This document shows positions 1 to 5,579 of a stretch of 7,879 nucleotides of DNA, piece by piece. The stretch covers positions 1-7,879 of the forward strand of contig CAMOUF010000198.1 of assembly GCA_946626395.1 (NCBI GenBank), in the 5' to 3' direction. This stretch comes from an uncultured Clostridia bacterium. GTDB lineage: Bacteria > Bacillota > Clostridia > Christensenellales > Aristaeellaceae. How positions within the stretch are numbered: position 1 is the first letter of the stretch; every line of letters starts with the position of its first letter. Made by a program: the position numbers and the translations under genes. Below the pieces are notes generated by a model. That model ran no database searches. It was not told where the DNA came from and worked only from the letters and a program-made list of their open reading frames with translations.

Positions 1-310
1 CGCCAAACGGATGCAAAGCATCCGGGAAAGCCAGGGAATACTCCAAAGGGGAAAGTTTACTTTCCCCTTCGGATTTTCCCGGGCTTTCTGGGGCCAGAAG
101 CCCTCTATATTTTCGTAACCCCAATGCATCAGGCGAAGATTGTCGGCTTATCCCAGTCATGATTTTTCGCCAAATGCGGGTCCAGGGGGTTTAACCCCCT
201 GGTTCAGGTCTGGGGCGAACAGCCCAAGCGTTCCCCTTTAGTAACTTAAAGCGTTCTTGATGCAAATTCTAATTTTATTCTCTTTTTTTATGCGCTGTAT
301 ATCGTGAAAT
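1..310. repeat. Noncoding hairpin cluster, possible dispersed repeat
   Basis: No convincing gene is seen here. Three inverted repeats follow one another. The first has 7-bp arms (CGGATGC at 8-14, GCATCCG at 18-24). The second is an imperfect foldback of about 34 bp per arm (about 22-56 against 59-93), with a perfect 11-bp core at 46-56/59-69. The third has perfect 10-bp arms (182-191/193-202) around one base, nested inside outer arms TTCGCC (166-171) and GGCGAA (214-219). Hairpins this dense are unlike a single terminator and resemble the noncoding repeats scattered in some Clostridia genomes. That identity is inferred; only the palindromes are seen. Positions 241-310 are AT-rich with a T-run near 285 and nothing else recognisable. 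Confidence 0.5.
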
Positions 311-311
311 G

Positions 312-354
312 AAAAACAGCGCCCTGCTTTCGTCGGAACGGAAGAAAGGCGCCG
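312..354 (-). terminator. Probable intrinsic terminator of the hydrolase gene
   Basis: Read on the minus strand, about 12 nt past the hydrolase stop, GGCGC (352-348) can pair with GCGCC (323-319), with a further GAAAG/CTTTC helix inside. The helix is followed by a run of five T (316-312 on the plus strand as A). The stem is interrupted, so this is a plausible rather than textbook terminator. Confidence 0.5.
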
Positions 355-365
355 ATGGGAAGGAT

Positions 366-1475
366 TCATTTCTTTCCCGGCTTGGGCGTGGAGGAGGGCT
401 TTGGCGCGGTTTTTGTTTTCACCGCCTGACCGGAAAAGACCAGGGCCTGAAGGGCGGGATCGGCTTCCCCGGTTTGGGGCAGGCCGTTGTTTTTTTGCAG
501 CAGCTTGACCCGCTCCACGGTGACGCTGTTGAAATCCTCAGACAGGTTGATGGTGTTGAAATATCCCAGCCAGTACATGGCTTTTTTCAGGGCCTGCACG
601 TCTTTGCCGCTCATGCCTTTTTTCAGCGTGCGGTATATTTCCTCGGGCGCCGGCTCGGGGGTGACGGCGCCGGGGGGCGCGTCGGTGGGCTTGGGCGTGG
701 CTGTCGGTTTGGGGGTAGGGGTGGGCTTGGGCGTGACGGTGGGCACAGGGGTGACCTCAGGGGCCAATTCCAGCCAGAGCCAGTCCAGCATATTGGCGCT
801 CATGAACACCTTGTTGGGCATCCGTCCATGGGTGGAATCCAATTGGACGGCTTCGGAGCAGTACCCGGCGTCCTCCACCAGCTGGGCAAAGTCCATAGCG
901 GATTGAGGGGGCATGTTGGTGTCCCGGGTGCCCACCATGGTGCGAAGCTCCACGGTGGCGAAGGCATCGGGCTCCACATCATCGTTGACCCGGCCCGATA
1001 CCGCCAGGACGCGGCAGAACTTTCCCCGCCAGAGATTGGCCAGATCATAGCAGCCGATGGCGCCCATGCTGAACCCCACCAGGGCGATGCGGCTTTCATC
1101 GGTCTGATATTCCGCCGCGGTGCGGTCGATCATTTTTTCCAGGGAATTTTGCAGGGAAATCCATTGGCCGAAGTTGGAGGGCATCTGGGGCACCAGGATC
1201 ACCGCTCCGGGGTTGAGGATGGAGCCCTCCTTTAAAAACAGCGGCAGGCTGGTAAGCAGCGCCCCTTCCCCCCGCTCCCCGGAGCCGTGAAGATAAATCA
1301 CCAAGGGCAGCCCCGGGGGAGTGGGCTCAGGCGCGGTGACCCAATACGTGATCAGCTGGTTTTGTTTGTCGTCCCGCGCCCCGTGGCGAACAAAGCGCAC
1401 CCCAGCCAGGGCCGGGGACGCCAGGAGGGGAGACAGAAAAAACGCCGCCAGCAGCAAAGACAGAATACGTTTCAT
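366..1475 (-). CDS. Secreted alpha/beta-hydrolase (esterase/peptidase-like) with peptidoglycan-binding domain
   Basis: This 369-aa protein is probably an exported serine hydrolase tethered to the cell wall. Residues 1-24 form a signal peptide (MKRILSLLL start, cut after ALA); there is no lipobox Cys. Residues about 30-235 are an alpha/beta-hydrolase of the esterase/dienelactone hydrolase/predicted-peptidase type: an HGSGERG oxyanion-region motif (63-69), nucleophile elbow GFSMG (Ser136), and likely Asp185 and His216 completing the triad. Residues 239-267 are a Thr-Pro-Lys linker, and about 280-348 match a PG_binding_1 fold (KGMSGKDVQALKKAMYWLGY). A longer reading frame starts 31 codons upstream, but the start at 1475 is preferred because it opens the signal peptide and has GAGGT 10 nt upstream. 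The substrate (carbohydrate ester, wall acyl group or peptide) cannot be told. It lies downstream of and co-directional with RNase J, but about 300 bp away with its own promoter. Confidence 0.85.
   Translation of the reverse strand: MKRILSLLLAAFFLSPLLASPALAGVRFVRHGARDDKQNQLITYWVTAPEPTPPGLPLVIYLHGSGERGEGALLTSLPLFLKEGSILNPGAVILVPQMPSNFGQWISLQNSLEKMIDRTAAEYQTDESRIALVGFSMGAIGCYDLANLWRGKFCRVLAVSGRVNDDVEPDAFATVELRTMVGTRDTNMPPQSAMDFAQLVEDAGYCSEAVQLDSTHGRMPNKVFMSANMLDWLWLELAPEVTPVPTVTPKPTPTPKPTATPKPTDAPPGAVTPEPAPEEIYRTLKKGMSGKDVQALKKAMYWLGYFNTINLSEDFNSVTVERVKLLQKNNGLPQTGEADPALQALVFSGQAVKTKTAPKPSSTPKPGKK
677..761 (-). repeat. Minisatellite-like tract encoding the Thr-Pro-Lys linker
   Basis: Short imperfect repeats of a unit coding for T-P-K-P. 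A 15-bp unit (GTGGGCTTGGGCGTG on the plus strand) occurs perfectly at 685-699 and again at 721-735. It encodes the flexible linker between the hydrolase domain and the peptidoglycan-binding domain; unit number may vary between strains. Confidence 0.7.
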
Positions 1476-1539
1476 GGCTGCTTTGACCTCAATAGAAAAA
1501 AGGTAAAAACAAATAAGCCGGAAAAAGAAGGAGAATAAG

Positions 1540-1568
1540 ATAGTACAGTAACAGTGGAAGCCATTCAA
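1540..1568 (-). promoter_or_regulatory. Predicted sigma-A promoter of the hydrolase gene
   Basis: On the minus strand TTGAAT (1568-1563) and TACTAT (1545-1540) are separated by 17 bp, each 4/6 to consensus. Transcription would start near 1533, giving a leader of about 58 nt that contains the GAGGT ribosome binding site. The -35 lies inside the outer copy of the tandem repeat; the second copy has a different sequence at the equivalent place and lacks the -35. Confidence 0.45.
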
Positions 1569-1734
1569 CTGAATTCCAGTTTAGAATCATCCACGATCGC
1601 CTTTCTCGGAAGGGGTGTGGGAGAAACCGCTCTATGGGCTACTGAAAGAAACAGTGGAAGCCATTTAGCTGAATTCCAGTTTAGAATCATCCACAATCGT
1701 CTTTCTCGGAAGGGGGTGTGGGGGAAACTGCTCT
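1551..1734. repeat. Two tandem copies of a ~100-bp noncoding repeat
   Basis: Positions 1551-1633 recur at 1651-1734 with an offset of 100-101 bp and roughly 90% identity by eye (about 7 substitutions and one inserted G). Each copy starts ACAGTGGAAGCCATT and includes GAATTCCAGTTTAGAATCAT unchanged. The copies do not carry a credible gene. The second copy runs into the long hairpin that follows the RNase J gene, while the first copy diverges after about 83 bp. Confidence 0.8.
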
Positions 1735-1763
1735 TTGGACTCCAAAGAGCGGTTTCCCCCACA
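1717..1763 (-). terminator. Long hairpin after the RNase J gene, possible terminator
   Basis: Arms of 23 bp (1717-1739 and 1741-1763) are complementary except for one position, which could form a G-U pair in RNA on one strand, and only one base separates them. It begins 15 bp past the RNase J stop codon. No T-run follows on the minus strand, so it may stop transcription weakly, protect the mRNA 3' end, or be the end of the neighbouring repeat rather than a classical intrinsic terminator. Confidence 0.6.
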
Positions 1764-1778
1764 TTTCTTACCCCGTAT

Positions 1779-3443
1779 TTACCCCAAATCCACGATAATG
1801 GGCAGGATCATGGGATTGCGCTTGATTTTTTCATAGATGTAGCGGTGCAATTCATCCTTGATACGGTTCTTGATGCTGGGCCAATCGCTGCCCTCGATGC
1901 GGCCGTAGGAGGCAATGATGCCCCGCACCACTTCCCGGGTGCACTCGATAATATCCTCGTTCTCCCGGACGTAAACAAAGCCACGGGAAATCACGTCAGG
2001 GCCGGACACCAGCACGCCGTTGGTGCGGTCAAAGGCCATGGCCACAATGATGAGGCCATCCTGGGAAAGATGCTTGCGGTCCCGCAGCACCACGTTGCCC
2101 ACGTCGCCAATGCCCAGGCCGTCCACCAGCACTTCTCCGGTGGGCACCGTGCCCGCAATGGACAGGCTGTCCTGGCTCATTTCAATCACCTGGCCGCAGG
2201 CGGGCAGGACAATGTTCTGCCGGTCCATGCCCATGGATTCAGCCAATTCCGCATGCTGCCACAGCATCCGGTATTCCCCGTGAATGGGAATGAAATATTT
2301 GGGCCGCACCAGGGCGTGCATCAGCTTGATTTCTTCCTGGCAGGCGTGGCCGGAAACGTGCACCTCGGCCATAGCCTCATAGATGACTTCCGCCCCGCAG
2401 CGGTAAAGCTGGTTGATCACCCGGGACACGAATTTTTCGTTGCCGGGAATGGGCGTGGCGGAAATGATCACCTTGTCGCTGGGCTTGATTTGCAGCTTCC
2501 GGTGCTCGGAAAAAGCCATGCGGGTCAGGCCGCTCATGGGCTCACCCTGGCTGCCGGTGGTCAGGATCAGAAGCTCGTCGTCCCGGTAGCTGTCCAGGTC
2601 GTCCACTTCCAGATAATACCCCTCCGGAATCACCAGTTCACCCAATTGCATAGCCACCCGGCTGACCGAGATCATGCTCCGGCCTACAAAGCAAACCTTC
2701 CGGCCAAAGCGGATGCCGCTGTCGATCACCTGCTGGAGGCGGTTGATGTTGCTGGCGAACATGGCCACGATCACCCGTCCCTGGGCGTTGCGGAACTGAT
2801 TGACGAAGGTTTCACCGATCTTGCGCTCGCTCATGGTGTAGCCGGGGCGCTCGATATTCGTGCTTTCGCACAAAAGCGCCAATACGCCCGCGTCCCCCGC
2901 CATGGCCAGGGAGCTTAAATCGGTGATTTCCCCGTCCACGGGGGTAAAGTCGATTTTGAAGTCGCCGGAATGCACGATCACGCCGGCGGGACAGGAGATG
3001 ATCAGGGCGCAGGCCCCGGGAATGGAATGGCTCACCTTCACGAATTTCACCGTGAACTGGCCGATTTTCACTTCGTCCCGGGGGTTGATGGCGTTCATCT
3101 GGATGCCGTTCACCCGATGCTCCCGTAGCTTTAAATCGATCAGGGCCAATGTCAGCCGGGTGCCCCAGATGGGGGCGGGCACCTGCTGGAGGATGTAGGG
3201 CGTGGCGCCGATGTGATCTTCATGGCCGTGGGTGAACACATAGCCCCGGACCCGGTGCTTGTTGGCCACCAGGTAAGAAGCGTCGGGAATCACCAGGTCG
3301 ATGCCCAGCATATCCTCCTTGGGGAAGATGGAGCCGCAGTCCACCACCAGAATATCGTCTTCATATTCGATCACATATAAATTTTTGCCAATTTCATCCA
3401 CGCCGCCCAGGGCGGTTACGCGAACCTTTGGGAATTGGGACAT
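1779..3443 (-). CDS. rnj: Ribonuclease J
   Basis: A 554-aa cytoplasmic metallo-beta-lactamase/beta-CASP nuclease. RNase J has 5'-to-3' exonuclease and endonuclease activity in mRNA turnover and rRNA maturation. The zinc-binding HGHEDH motif is at 72-77, with further likely metal ligands His139 (VSHSIPG), Asp161 (HSGDFK) and His388 (IPIHGEY). The beta-CASP region spans about 200-360 and includes TTGSQGEPMS (295-304) and VHVSGHA (361-367); the C-terminal domain follows. Length is normal for the family. The start is fixed by AAAGGAGG five bases before ATG. Only one paralogue is visible here, so it cannot be assigned to J1 or J2; a generic symbol is used. It has its own extended -10 promoter and a leader of about 120 nt. 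The divergent neighbour is an XRE regulator. Confidence 0.96.
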   Translation of the reverse strand: MSQFPKVRVTALGGVDEIGKNLYVIEYEDDILVVDCGSIFPKEDMLGIDLVIPDASYLVANKHRVRGYVFTHGHEDHIGATPYILQQVPAPIWGTRLTLALIDLKLREHRVNGIQMNAINPRDEVKIGQFTVKFVKVSHSIPGACALIISCPAGVIVHSGDFKIDFTPVDGEITDLSSLAMAGDAGVLALLCESTNIERPGYTMSERKIGETFVNQFRNAQGRVIVAMFASNINRLQQVIDSGIRFGRKVCFVGRSMISVSRVAMQLGELVIPEGYYLEVDDLDSYRDDELLILTTGSQGEPMSGLTRMAFSEHRKLQIKPSDKVIISATPIPGNEKFVSRVINQLYRCGAEVIYEAMAEVHVSGHACQEEIKLMHALVRPKYFIPIHGEYRMLWQHAELAESMGMDRQNIVLPACGQVIEMSQDSLSIAGTVPTGEVLVDGLGIGDVGNVVLRDRKHLSQDGLIIVAMAFDRTNGVLVSGPDVISRGFVYVRENEDIIECTREVVRGIIASYGRIEGSDWPSIKNRIKDELHRYIYEKIKRNPMILPIIVDLG

Positions 3444-3573
3444 AGAATCCTCCTTTCAATACTGCATATGCTTAATGGAAAACGATACCAAGCATATTGA
3501 TTTTTTATCTGATGGGCGCTTGCCCGAATGGATGAACGAAAAATCTATAAGCTCAACCATCTATTCTTAAAGT

Positions 3574-3602
3574 ATTATACCACAAACTCCGTAAAATTAC
3601 CA
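3574..3602 (-). promoter_or_regulatory. Extended -10 promoter of the RNase J gene
   Basis: On the minus strand a perfect TATAAT (3579-3574) is preceded directly by TGG, forming an extended -10 (TGnTATAAT). The -35 at 17 bp is weak (TGGTAA). Transcription would start near 3567, leaving a leader of about 124 nt before the ATG that contains a small GGGC/GCCC hairpin. Confidence 0.65.
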
Positions 3603-3692
3603 GATTGATTATTTGACAAAATCCAGCCCAAAATCTGTACCGTTTTAAAGAATTTGCACAAATCCCGGCAGACTTTCAACCAATTCATCCAT

Positions 3693-3721
3693 GAGAATGG
3701 AATGCCTGGGCATGGCTTCTC
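3693..3721. other. Nested inverted repeat in the rnj-XRE divergent region
   Basis: ATGCC (3702-3706) and GGCAT (3709-3713) form inner arms, with GAGAA (3693-3697) and TTCTC (3717-3721) outside. It lies 38 bp upstream of the XRE gene's -35. Small XRE repressors often bind palindromes near their own promoter, so it could be an operator; this is inference. Confidence 0.25.
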
Positions 3722-3758
3722 CCTGAACGGGAAAAGAAATGCGCAAAGACCGCTTTGC

Positions 3759-3787
3759 TTGCTTTTCACAGGGTTTCCTGCTATAAT
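3759..3787 (+). promoter_or_regulatory. Promoter of the XRE regulator gene
   Basis: TTGCTT (3759-3764), 17-bp spacer, perfect TATAAT (3782-3787) with TGC just before it, an extended -10. The start would be near 3794, only about 20 nt before the coding region. It points away from the RNase J promoter; about 180 bp separate the two -10 boxes. Confidence 0.7.
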
Positions 3788-3813
3788 GCATCCAGGGAAA
3801 GGAGGGACCCCGC

Positions 3814-4185
3814 TTGCATGAAAGAATCCGTCAGCTGCGGAAACACCTGGGCCTGACGCTGGACCAGTTCGGAGAGCGCATCGGGCTGAAAAAAAGCGTG
3901 CTCAGCCGGATGGAAAACGGCTACAGTTCCCCCCAGGAGCAAACGCTGCGGCTGATTTGCCGGGAGTTCAATGTGTCTTACCCCTGGCTCAAGGAGGGCG
4001 TGGGGCCCATGTTCCCGCCCCAGGATCCCGACGACGCCGTGAACCGGCTGATGCTGGGGCAGGATGAATTTCCCAAGCATGTGCTGCGCGCCCTGGCCGC
4101 TATGCCGCCGGAGGGGTGGGATGCCCTCCGCCAGCTTTTGCCCCAGCTTCTTTCGGCCTGGCAGCAGACGGACGGGAAGGAATAG
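3814..4185 (+). CDS. XRE-family helix-turn-helix transcriptional regulator
   Basis: A 123-aa DNA-binding protein. Residues about 3-60 are a Cro/C1-type HTH: IRQLRKHLGLTLDQFGERIG, recognition helix around KSVLSRMENG (27-36), then the stabilising helix LRLICREFNVSYPWLKEG. The motif WLKEGVGPMF is common just after the HTH in phage-related and Clostridia regulators. Residues about 70-123 are a helical tail of unknown role; there is no S24 peptidase domain, so it is not LexA. The start is TTG, set by GGAGG (3801-3805) eight bases upstream; the nearby ATG at 3818 is out of frame. Its targets are unknown; autoregulation or control of the divergent RNase J gene is possible. Its 3' end is overlapped by a convergent small gene. 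Confidence 0.88.
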   Translation: MHERIRQLRKHLGLTLDQFGERIGLKKSVLSRMENGYSSPQEQTLRLICREFNVSYPWLKEGVGPMFPPQDPDDAVNRLMLGQDEFPKHVLRALAAMPPEGWDALRQLLPQLLSAWQQTDGKE

Positions 4186-4324
4186 CCCCAGTTTTCTGCC
4201 CCGTAGGATATCGCTTTTGTTCTTCTTCCAGCAGGAGGCGTAAATACGCTTCCGCTTTTTTATATGCCCATGGCGTGCGCAGCTGCCTCAAATAATCATC
4301 CAGCGCTTCCCTGTTTGTGTTCAT
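4100..4324 (-). CDS. Small protein of unknown function under a predicted SOS promoter
   Basis: I do not recognise this 74-aa protein. Residues 1-40 look like a real helical, charged segment (MNTNREALDDYLRQLRTPWA, then a Leu/Glu-rich helix). From about residue 45 it becomes Pro/Ala/Gly-rich, where it lies antisense to the last 86 bp of the XRE gene, so the tail may be only a consequence of that overlap. No signal peptide or membrane segment is present. Support for expression: GGAGG five bases before ATG 4324, a TTGCAA-17-TATAAT promoter, and a LexA box just past the predicted start point. A TTG four codons upstream is an alternative start, but it would fall on the ribosome binding site. A role in the DNA-damage response is inferred only from the operator. 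It is not recognisably YneA (no transmembrane or LysM part). Confidence 0.6.
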   Translation of the reverse strand: MNTNREALDDYLRQLRTPWAYKKAEAYLRLLLEEEQKRYPTGQKTGAIPSRPSAARPKEAGAKAGGGHPTPPAA

Positions 4325-4373
4325 GGCCCCCTCCAATCCTGCTCACGGGCTGGTCGGACCCGCAATTAATTAA

Positions 4374-4385
4374 GAACATTTGTTC
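4374..4385. promoter_or_regulatory. LexA operator (Gram-positive SOS box)
   Basis: GAACATTTGTTC is a perfect 12-bp palindrome matching the Gram-positive LexA core GAAC-N4-GTTC. It sits from about +8 to +19 relative to the predicted start of the minus-strand small gene, a position where bound LexA would block early transcription. The divergent phosphoribosyltransferase promoter is about 240 bp away and unlikely to be controlled by it. Confidence 0.75.
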
Positions 4386-4399
4386 TCGTTTATGCCCTT

Positions 4400-4428
4400 A
4401 TTATAGCGATTTCAACGGCGGTTTGCAA
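4400..4428 (-). promoter_or_regulatory. Promoter of the SOS small gene
   Basis: On the minus strand TTGCAA (4428-4423) and perfect TATAAT (4405-4400) are 17 bp apart. Transcription would start near 4393, giving a leader of about 69 nt that includes the LexA box and the GGAGG ribosome binding site. Confidence 0.65.
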
Positions 4429-4621
4429 GAACAATCTGCTCCGGACGATCCAGCCTTTTCCATTATCAGCGGAATCTGCGTTCTGATTTGCAATTATGTC
4501 ATCTGCAAACACCCAAAAAATGAAACACAAAAATTCCAAACGAAGCTGTTCTGTTTTTCCGTGCTTTCCAAAGGGAAAAAGAGAAAAAAAAGAGAAGGAG
4601 CAAATTTCCCTTTCCGGGCAA
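4429..4621. other. AT-rich divergent intergenic region
   Basis: No gene is supported between the two divergent promoters. The stretch is AT- and purine-rich on the plus strand, with a 9-bp inverted repeat AAAGGGAAA (4570-4578) / TTTCCCTTT (4605-4613) ending 8 bp before the -35 of the phosphoribosyltransferase gene. A role for it is not known. Confidence 0.4.
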
Positions 4622-4651
4622 TTGACAAAAGCAAACAAATGCTGGTAAAAT
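4622..4651 (+). promoter_or_regulatory. Promoter of the phosphoribosyltransferase gene
   Basis: Perfect TTGACA (4622-4627), 18-bp spacer, TAAAAT (4646-4651). The start would be near 4658, with a leader of about 47 nt. Confidence 0.7.
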
Positions 4652-4656
4652 AAGCA

Positions 4657-4674
4657 GTAACATATTTTTGTTAC
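4657..4674. promoter_or_regulatory. Palindrome at the transcription start, possible operator
   Basis: GTAACA-N6-TGTTAC, an 18-bp inverted repeat with perfect 6-bp arms, spans about +1 to +17 of the phosphoribosyltransferase promoter. Position and symmetry suit a dimeric repressor; the protein is unknown. It does not match the LexA box or a PurR box that I can recognise. Confidence 0.4.
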
Positions 4675-4704
4675 GAATACGATTGATGAGAGAGGGCACT
4701 TCTT

Positions 4705-5265
4705 ATGAGCATGACTTATCCGATGCATGTCGCCGGGCTGACGCGCGACCTGCCGCTTTGCAAAGTGAACGATGATCTGTACATCGGCGCGTTCGTGATT
4801 TTCGGGGACGTGGAGCTGACCGTGGCCTGCGCCCGGGAGCTGCTGAAGAAGGCGCCGGAATACGACGTGCTGATCACTGCCGAATCCAAGGGCATTCCCC
4901 TGGCCTATGAAATGGCGCGTCAGGCGGGCACAAACCGCTACTTGCTGGCCCGCAAGTCCCCCAAGCTGTACATGAAGAACGTGTTCACCGTGAAGGTGAA
5001 TTCCATCACCACCGCCAAAGAGCAGATCCTGTGCATCGACCAGGACGACGTGGACTATATGAAGGGCAAGCGGGTGCTGATCGTGGACGACGTGATTTCC
5101 ACGGGCGAATCCCTGCGGGCCATTGAAGAACTGGTGCAGCAGGCGGGCGGCAATATCGTGGGCCGCATGGCCATCCTGGCCGAAGGCGACGCCACCACCC
5201 GGGACGATATCATCTATCTGGAAAAGCTGCCCCTGTTCAACCCCGACGGCACTGTAAAGGAATAA
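4705..5265 (+). CDS. Purine-type (adenine/xanthine-like) phosphoribosyltransferase
   Basis: A 186-aa cytoplasmic type I phosphoribosyltransferase that most likely joins a purine base to PRPP to give the nucleotide and pyrophosphate (salvage). The PRPP-binding signature VLIVDDVISTGES is at 124-136, with the two acidic residues Asp128 and Asp129. An ITAESKG segment (57-63) corresponds to the pyrophosphate-binding loop of adenine phosphoribosyltransferases, and LLARKSPKLYM (80-90) to their RK-x-KL loop. Length fits Apt and Xpt. The signature differs from classic Apt (DDLLATGGT) and Xpt (DDFLANGxA), so the base used is uncertain, and a regulatory PRPP-binding role is not excluded. The start is ATG with GAGAGGG about 8 nt upstream. 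The gene is monocistronic between its own promoter and terminator. Confidence 0.87.
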   Translation: MSMTYPMHVAGLTRDLPLCKVNDDLYIGAFVIFGDVELTVACARELLKKAPEYDVLITAESKGIPLAYEMARQAGTNRYLLARKSPKLYMKNVFTVKVNSITTAKEQILCIDQDDVDYMKGKRVLIVDDVISTGESLRAIEELVQQAGGNIVGRMAILAEGDATTRDDIIYLEKLPLFNPDGTVKE

Positions 5266-5280
5266 GCTGCCCATCAAAAT

Positions 5281-5315
5281 AGCCAGGCTCACTTCATTGG
5301 AAGCCTGGCTTTTTT
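5281..5315 (+). terminator. Intrinsic terminator of the phosphoribosyltransferase gene
   Basis: Perfect 9-bp arms AGCCAGGCT (5281-5289) and AGCCTGGCT (5302-5310), 12-nt loop, then a run of T to 5315, starting 15 bp after the stop. An A-run just before the left arm may let it work weakly in the other direction. Confidence 0.92.
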
Positions 5316-5353
5316 CATTGCTGATCTTGGATCATACATTCTTCATAAAGAAC

Positions 5354-5546
5354 ACTTTAAGCGAATAGGCATTAGGCATTATGCATTAGACAATAGAACG
5401 AGAGCTCAGAGTGAAGAGTTCAGAGTTCAGATATTTTTGCCGTTCCAAGTCTGGATGCGTTGTTTGTGTCTGTTTATATTCTCTGTACTCTGAACCCTGC
5501 ACACCGCACTCTTTCTACTATTGCCTATTGCCTGGTGATTTAAAGC
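5354..5546. repeat. Imperfect ~190-bp foldback element of short-word repeats
   Basis: The left side carries GGCATTA repeats (5368-5388) then AGAGTTCAGAGTTCAGA (5415-5431). The right side carries the complements, TCTGTACTCTGAACCC (5482-5496) then CTATTGCCTATTGCC (5518-5532). Outer CTTTAA (5355-5360) and TTAAAG (5540-5545) match as well. The two halves therefore form one large imperfect inverted repeat around an unpaired centre (about 5435-5475). No gene is seen. It fills the space between two convergent genes and may be a MITE-like or dispersed intergenic element. Confidence 0.55.
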
Positions 5547-5579
5547 TTTCTTCAGTCAGCCCCGCCTGCGCGGCCGCAT

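Noticed and set aside
1..162. Frame open from the window edge to TGA at 160, about 53 codons
   Set aside because: It reads through strong inverted repeats, has no recognisable protein pattern, and its beginning is not in the window; open by chance is more likely, though a gene end from the left cannot be fully excluded.
309..1235. 308-aa plus-strand frame over the hydrolase gene
   Set aside because: Gly/His/Arg-rich composition typical of the complement of a GC-rich gene; no ribosome binding site; the opposite strand has clear domains.
1554..2918. 454-aa plus-strand frame over the repeats and RNase J
   Set aside because: It begins inside the noncoding tandem repeat and is rich in His, Gly and Ala as expected of an antisense shadow of RNase J.
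3613..3618. TTGACA on the plus strand as another promoter for the XRE gene
   Set aside because: No acceptable -10 lies 16-18 bp downstream.
3575..3769. 64-aa minus-strand frame in the rnj-XRE intergenic region
   Set aside because: It overlaps both divergent promoters, has no ribosome binding site and no recognisable pattern.
4499..4699. 66-aa hydrophobic minus-strand frame
   Set aside because: The hydrophobicity comes from poly-A/purine tracts read in reverse; no ribosome binding site and it overlaps the promoter of the plus-strand gene.
4390..5292. 300-aa minus-strand frame over the phosphoribosyltransferase
   Set aside because: It crosses the terminator, promoter and coding region of a well-supported plus-strand gene; shadow.
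5365..5535. CRISPR array in the short-repeat region
   Set aside because: The words are only 6-9 bp, adjacent or overlapping, with no regular unique spacers.
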